Source: Vibrio sp. BS-M-Sm-2 (GTDB taxonomy: Bacteria > Pseudomonadota > Gammaproteobacteria > Enterobacterales > Vibrionaceae). From it: a DNA stretch of 64,000 nt. Positions 61,325 through 64,000 of the stretch are shown here, in pieces. Under the pieces are notes generated by a model. The model did no database searches. It had not been told where the DNA came from and saw only the letters and a program-made list of their open reading frames with translations. Each line of letters begins with the position of its first letter. Within the stretch, counting starts at the first letter, position 1. The stretch spans positions 2,852,001 to 2,916,000 of the forward strand of contig NZ_CP167894.1 of the NCBI RefSeq assembly GCF_041504345.1. Direction: 5' to 3'. The position numbers and the translations under genes were made by a program.

Positions 61325-61356
61325 AGACCAAATCGGGTCTGTTGTCGTGACGACAA
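61325..61356. promoter_or_regulatory. Two adjacent inverted repeats upstream of the BCCT gene
   Basis: AGACC-AAATCG-GGTCT (61325-61340) and TTGTCG-TGA-CGACAA (61342-61356) lie 55-85 bp before the start. They could be operators; neither matches a named site. Confidence 0.35.
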
Positions 61357-61401
61357 ATCGCTTCAATGCAGAGGGAAATCTGCGGTAACAGGAGAGTAAA
61401 G

Positions 61402-61755
61402 TTAGATTAAAGCGAGTAGGATGCCACCAACGGTTGCCGCTGCGGATAAGTATTGCCCTGCTGAATAAGAACCATCGTCCTCTTCTTCAATCTTATCTGG
61501 ATGATCCATACCTAAAGCGCCATGAGCAAATGACTCTACCTTATCGGTAACGGTCGCGTTTTCAGCTTCGACTTTTTTGGCTTCTTTATCGATTTCTTTA
61601 AGTGCAGATAATAGAGCTTTGCCTTCATCAGAAAGCTTGACGGTATTTTGTTCAACCTTAAGAGGTGCAGGCTGTTCAGCTTCAGTGCTTTTAGCTTGTG
61701 CATTCATTTGCGAAGGTGAATACAGCTGAGTATTACTCGTTCCTACTGGCGTCAT
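61402..61755 (-). CDS. Hypothetical protein with C-terminal hydrophobic tail (117 aa)
   Basis: Unrecognised. Start set at ATG 61755 because AAGGAGG lies just upstream; the open frame to 61815 lacks an SD. N-terminus Ser/Gln/Ala rich, middle helical (LSDEGKALLSALKEIDKEAKKVEAENATVTDKV), C-terminus SAGQYLSAAATVGGILLALI. The tail could insert in a membrane or be a buried helix. It stands alone between BCCT and chaN. Confidence 0.7.
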   Translation of the reverse strand: MTPVGTSNTQLYSPSQMNAQAKSTEAEQPAPLKVEQNTVKLSDEGKALLSALKEIDKEAKKVEAENATVTDKVESFAHGALGMDHPDKIEEEDDGSYSAGQYLSAAATVGGILLALI

Positions 61756-61965
61756 ATCGCCCTCCTTACTTATCCTTAAATATAGTATCGGCAGAGGTGT
61801 GAAAAACTTGTGCAATTAATCATCGATAGTGATGTTTTTTATTCGCACATTACATTTTCTTCTGCTTGGTTAAATTGTCTGTTTACTAAGCAAGTCCTGT
61901 GCCGATAAGAATGTTTGATTTTAGATGGAGTTAGGATGAATGACGGGAATGTGATCTAGTTCTGA

Positions 61966-61997
61966 CGATGGGCTGATTATCTAGGATTAGCCCATCG
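61966..61997. terminator. Hairpin downstream of the ChaN gene
   Basis: Perfect 9-bp stem CGATGGGCT / AGCCCATCG with a 14-base loop; no T tract on either strand, so its terminator role is uncertain. Confidence 0.4.
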
Positions 61998-62020
61998 ACT
62001 CTTTAGCTTAGAAGAATGGT

Positions 62021-62974
62021 TTAGTCACATTCTAGGCTAGCACTGCGTTTTGACAGGTGCTTGTATGCCTTCATTCGGCTCTCTTTCTTAACAAAGCGAG
62101 CCGGTGGCGAGAGAACTTCAAGCTGATAATCGCTGTTATCCGATGTGATCTCTTCAACTGGGCTGATGATGGCGATTTTCAAATCAGGGTTACGGCGTAG
62201 AATTGATGCCGCCGTCCCTAAACCACCCTCGGTGTGGAACATGCCTGCTACATGAATCACTTGTTTATTCGGATTCGACGCTAGGTAATCCACTATCGAT
62301 TCAGCCATGGTTTCATCCCAGGTTACTTGAGCGGCAAACTGCTTTTCTGTTTGCTCTGGCGTGCCGTGATGCATAGAAGCCATGAACTTTTCTTTGTATG
62401 GGCTATCGCCAGTATCCACTTCTGCAGCAATCCATAGGCGTTGCTCGGTCGATAATTGGTCTAGGTAAGGCAATCCTTTACGGCCAATGCACTGAACGAA
62501 TGGCTTTGGTGCATTTGCCGCAATAACATCGACGTCGTTGGCTTTTGAGAACTCAACTAACGCGCGGTAATCACTTTCGTAATTTGGCCACGCCGTTGCT
62601 TGAGACATGAGAATTTGTTCGCCAATTTCACCGTTTAAGTATTGGTCGAGTGTGGTTTGGTGCTCTCGAGTGAACTGTTCCATTGAAAGTGTAATGTTTG
62701 ATGTTGCATTGCGGCGCGCTTTTAAGAAATCAGTTTGAAAGCGGTGGATGGCGGAGTGAGTATGCCATTCGCCAATAAGAATGACGTCAGCGTCTAGCAA
62801 CTCTTGAGGTAAAGCGTTAAGTGAGAGTGCTTCGCCTTGTGGTGAGGCAAACTGGTAATCGTAGTAGGTGGAAACGGTTTCCGGTTGAACCACTTTTTGA
62901 GAAGTGTTTTCTGAGGGTTGATTAGCACAAGCTGTGAGAAGAGTGGCTAATCCGGTAAGAATAATACGTCGCAT
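62021..62974 (-). CDS. ChaN-family (haem-binding type) lipoprotein
   Basis: 317-residue precursor with lipobox LLTAC/ANQ. The mature domain is the Cofac_haem_bdg fold (VILIGEWHTHSAIHRFQ, SMEQFTREHQTTLDQYLNGEI, WPNYESDYRALVEFSKANDVDVIAANAPK, VIHVAGMFHTEGGLG). ChaN from Campylobacter is an iron-regulated surface lipoprotein that binds haem. Here a Fur-box-like sequence precedes its promoter, supporting iron control. SD AAGGAGGC precedes ATG 62974. The lipoprotein and rlmA are on one strand but have separate signals. Confidence 0.88.
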   Translation of the reverse strand: MRRIILTGLATLLTACANQPSENTSQKVVQPETVSTYYDYQFASPQGEALSLNALPQELLDADVILIGEWHTHSAIHRFQTDFLKARRNATSNITLSMEQFTREHQTTLDQYLNGEIGEQILMSQATAWPNYESDYRALVEFSKANDVDVIAANAPKPFVQCIGRKGLPYLDQLSTEQRLWIAAEVDTGDSPYKEKFMASMHHGTPEQTEKQFAAQVTWDETMAESIVDYLASNPNKQVIHVAGMFHTEGGLGTAASILRRNPDLKIAIISPVEEITSDNSDYQLEVLSPPARFVKKESRMKAYKHLSKRSASLECD

Positions 62975-62979
62975 GAAAT

Positions 62980-63012
62980 GCCTCCTTGAAGAACACGCAT
63001 ACTAAAGGAGGC
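62980..63012 (-). promoter_or_regulatory. Anti-SD inverted repeat around the chaN promoter
   Basis: The chaN SD AAGGAGGC (minus strand 62987-62980) has a perfect complement GCCTCCTT at 63012-63005, with a 17-base loop. A TTGAAA-17-TAGTAT promoter on the minus strand overlaps the upstream arm, so mRNA from it would lack that arm; only read-through mRNA from rlmA would fold and hide the SD. Confidence 0.55.
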
Positions 63013-63031
63013 AAGATGAGATTTCAATGCA

Positions 63032-63051
63032 AACGATAATCAATATCAATT
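63032..63051. promoter_or_regulatory. Fur-box-like site upstream of chaN
   Basis: AACGATAATCAATATCAATT matches about 16 of 20 positions of the Vibrio Fur consensus (AATGATAATAATTATCATTT type). It lies directly upstream of the -35 hexamer and overlaps the rlmA stop codon. Confidence 0.6.
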
Positions 63052-63865
63052 AAACCTGTTTGCGATACACTCTTAGCATAAAGTCAGCTTCACAGTTGAA
63101 TTGCTCTGCGTTGGTGAGTTGTTGTTTAAACTCTTCAGTCGCTTTCCAAGCAAACGGCGTCATCTGTAGTAGGTCGAATGCATCTGACCCCGATAGTTCC
63201 ATCATATAGTTTAGATGCTCTTGGTGTTCAAGAGTAAAACCTTCGATCAATTCAGGATCTTCATCGTGTAAACGCACACCATCATAAATGGCGTCACGCA
63301 ACTGATATAGGTGTCGGCTTGCCGGTGTTACTGTAATCACGACACCATTGTCTTTAATTGTACGTTGGAGCTCTTCTGCCTTACATGGTGCATAAATGCG
63401 TAGAATGCCGTCTAAGCTGTTTTCTGCAAAGGGTAGACGATGGCTAGAGGCAACAGAGAAGTCGACTGCTGGGTAGCGTTTAGCGGCGTATTTGATAGCA
63501 ATCTTAGAAATGTCTAGACCAAAAATAGCACCGTTTTTATCTTGAAGATTCAACGCAATTTCGTTGGTGTAATACCCTTCGCCACAGCCAATATCCAATA
63601 GGCTAGGATCTGTGTCTGGCAGGTAGCTAGAACATAAGCCGACAACCGCTTGGCGCATTGGATCGTAATGGTTGCCTTCAAGGAAGCGACGACGTGCCTG
63701 CATCATCTCTTTGTTGTCACCTGGATCTTTTGAACGTTTATGGTGTGCTGGCATCAAGTTGACGTAGCCTTCTTTTGCTAAATCGAACTGATGGTTCTTT
63801 TCACACTTAAACGTACGATCGTGTTGAGATAAAGGTTGGTGACACAAAGGGCATTGGTAAGTCAT
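63050..63865 (-). CDS. rlmA: 23S rRNA (guanine-N1)-methyltransferase
   Basis: Methylates G745 of 23S rRNA. 271 residues: N-terminal zinc-binding module (CPLCHQPL, then CEKNHQFDLAKEGYVNLM), linker KDPGDNKEMMQARRRFLEG, SAM site LLDIGCGEGYYTNEI, and the substrate part ILRIYAPCKAEELQR. Start ATG 63865. Aligns throughout with E. coli RlmA (YebH). Confidence 0.94.
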   Translation of the reverse strand: MTYQCPLCHQPLSQHDRTFKCEKNHQFDLAKEGYVNLMPAHHKRSKDPGDNKEMMQARRRFLEGNHYDPMRQAVVGLCSSYLPDTDPSLLDIGCGEGYYTNEIALNLQDKNGAIFGLDISKIAIKYAAKRYPAVDFSVASSHRLPFAENSLDGILRIYAPCKAEELQRTIKDNGVVITVTPASRHLYQLRDAIYDGVRLHDEDPELIEGFTLEHQEHLNYMMELSGSDAFDLLQMTPFAWKATEEFKQQLTNAEQFNCEADFMLRVYRKQV

Positions 63866-64000
63866 GACGATCTCAGAGGCATATAGTTGGGCGCAGATTC
63901 TATCAAAAAGGTCAGCATCAGGCTAAATAAAAAAGCCAAGAAGACCAGTCATTAGAGTGGTGACTTTACGGCTCGTCATAATAAAAATCATAGCTTAGGT

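Overview
The window looks like a chromosome segment of a Vibrio, probably of the Splendidus clade. Three things point there. Gene order follows the gamma-proteobacterial/Vibrio pattern: yoaA-tsaB-slp-fadD-rnd, minCDE-ycgL, aroC-epmC-yfcL-mnmC-fabB, pdxB-asd-hubP-truA-accD-folC-dedD-cvpA-purF, and ybaN-apt-dnaX-ybaB-recR. There is a very large, acidic HubP/FimV polar landmark protein. The alkaline phosphatase closely resembles, from memory, the cold-active enzyme described from a splendidus-like Vibrio.

Layout. 1-9.5 kb: purU, the YoaA helicase, tsaB, an Slp lipoprotein, an alpha/beta hydrolase, fadD and rnd. 9.5-13.5 kb: a glycine-zipper lipoprotein, minCDE, ycgL and an MltB-type transglycosylase. 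13.5-19.2 kb: a LysR regulator, nupC, a CPA-type antiporter, folD and tRNA-Arg(TCT). 19.4-29.5 kb: aroC, a TRIC-family channel, epmC, yfcL, an FMN reductase, mnmC, fabB with a long 3'UTR that probably contains the FarS sRNA, pdxB and asd. 29.6-40.7 kb: hubP, truA, accD, folC, dedD, and cvpA-purF under a PurR box. 40.8-47.9 kb: a LysR regulator, an RssB-like response regulator, ybaN with an apparent ATT start, apt, dnaX with a complete programmed -1 frameshift signal, ybaB and recR. 48-49.6 kb: an outer-membrane barrel and aqpZ.

49.85-56.8 kb is an integrative element of about 6.9 kb that splits a host ykgJ-like cysteine-cluster gene. The two halves of the host gene lie at either end, each carrying a copy of a 22-bp imperfect direct repeat. 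The element encodes a large serine recombinase. Translationally coupled just upstream of it, in the orientation of the broken gene, is a complete but shortened and recoded ykgJ. Integration would therefore restore a YkgJ protein and place the recombinase under the host ykgJ promoter, while the replacement copy lacks the attachment sequence. The cargo is a candidate two-gene defence module (MrcB_N-DUF3883 nuclease-like protein plus a GIY-YIG protein), a winged-helix-like protein, two small envelope proteins, a small resolvase and a 290-residue unknown. A short remnant resembling an ssrA 3' end suggests the element is composite.

57-64 kb returns to core genes: ycgN, alkaline phosphatase, a BCCT transporter, a small Vibrio-type protein, a ChaN-family lipoprotein with a Fur-box-like promoter and an unusual anti-SD repeat, and rlmA. 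Most transcription units end in clear intrinsic terminators. No CRISPR array or rRNA was seen. All family names come from reading motifs and from memory; no database was searched.
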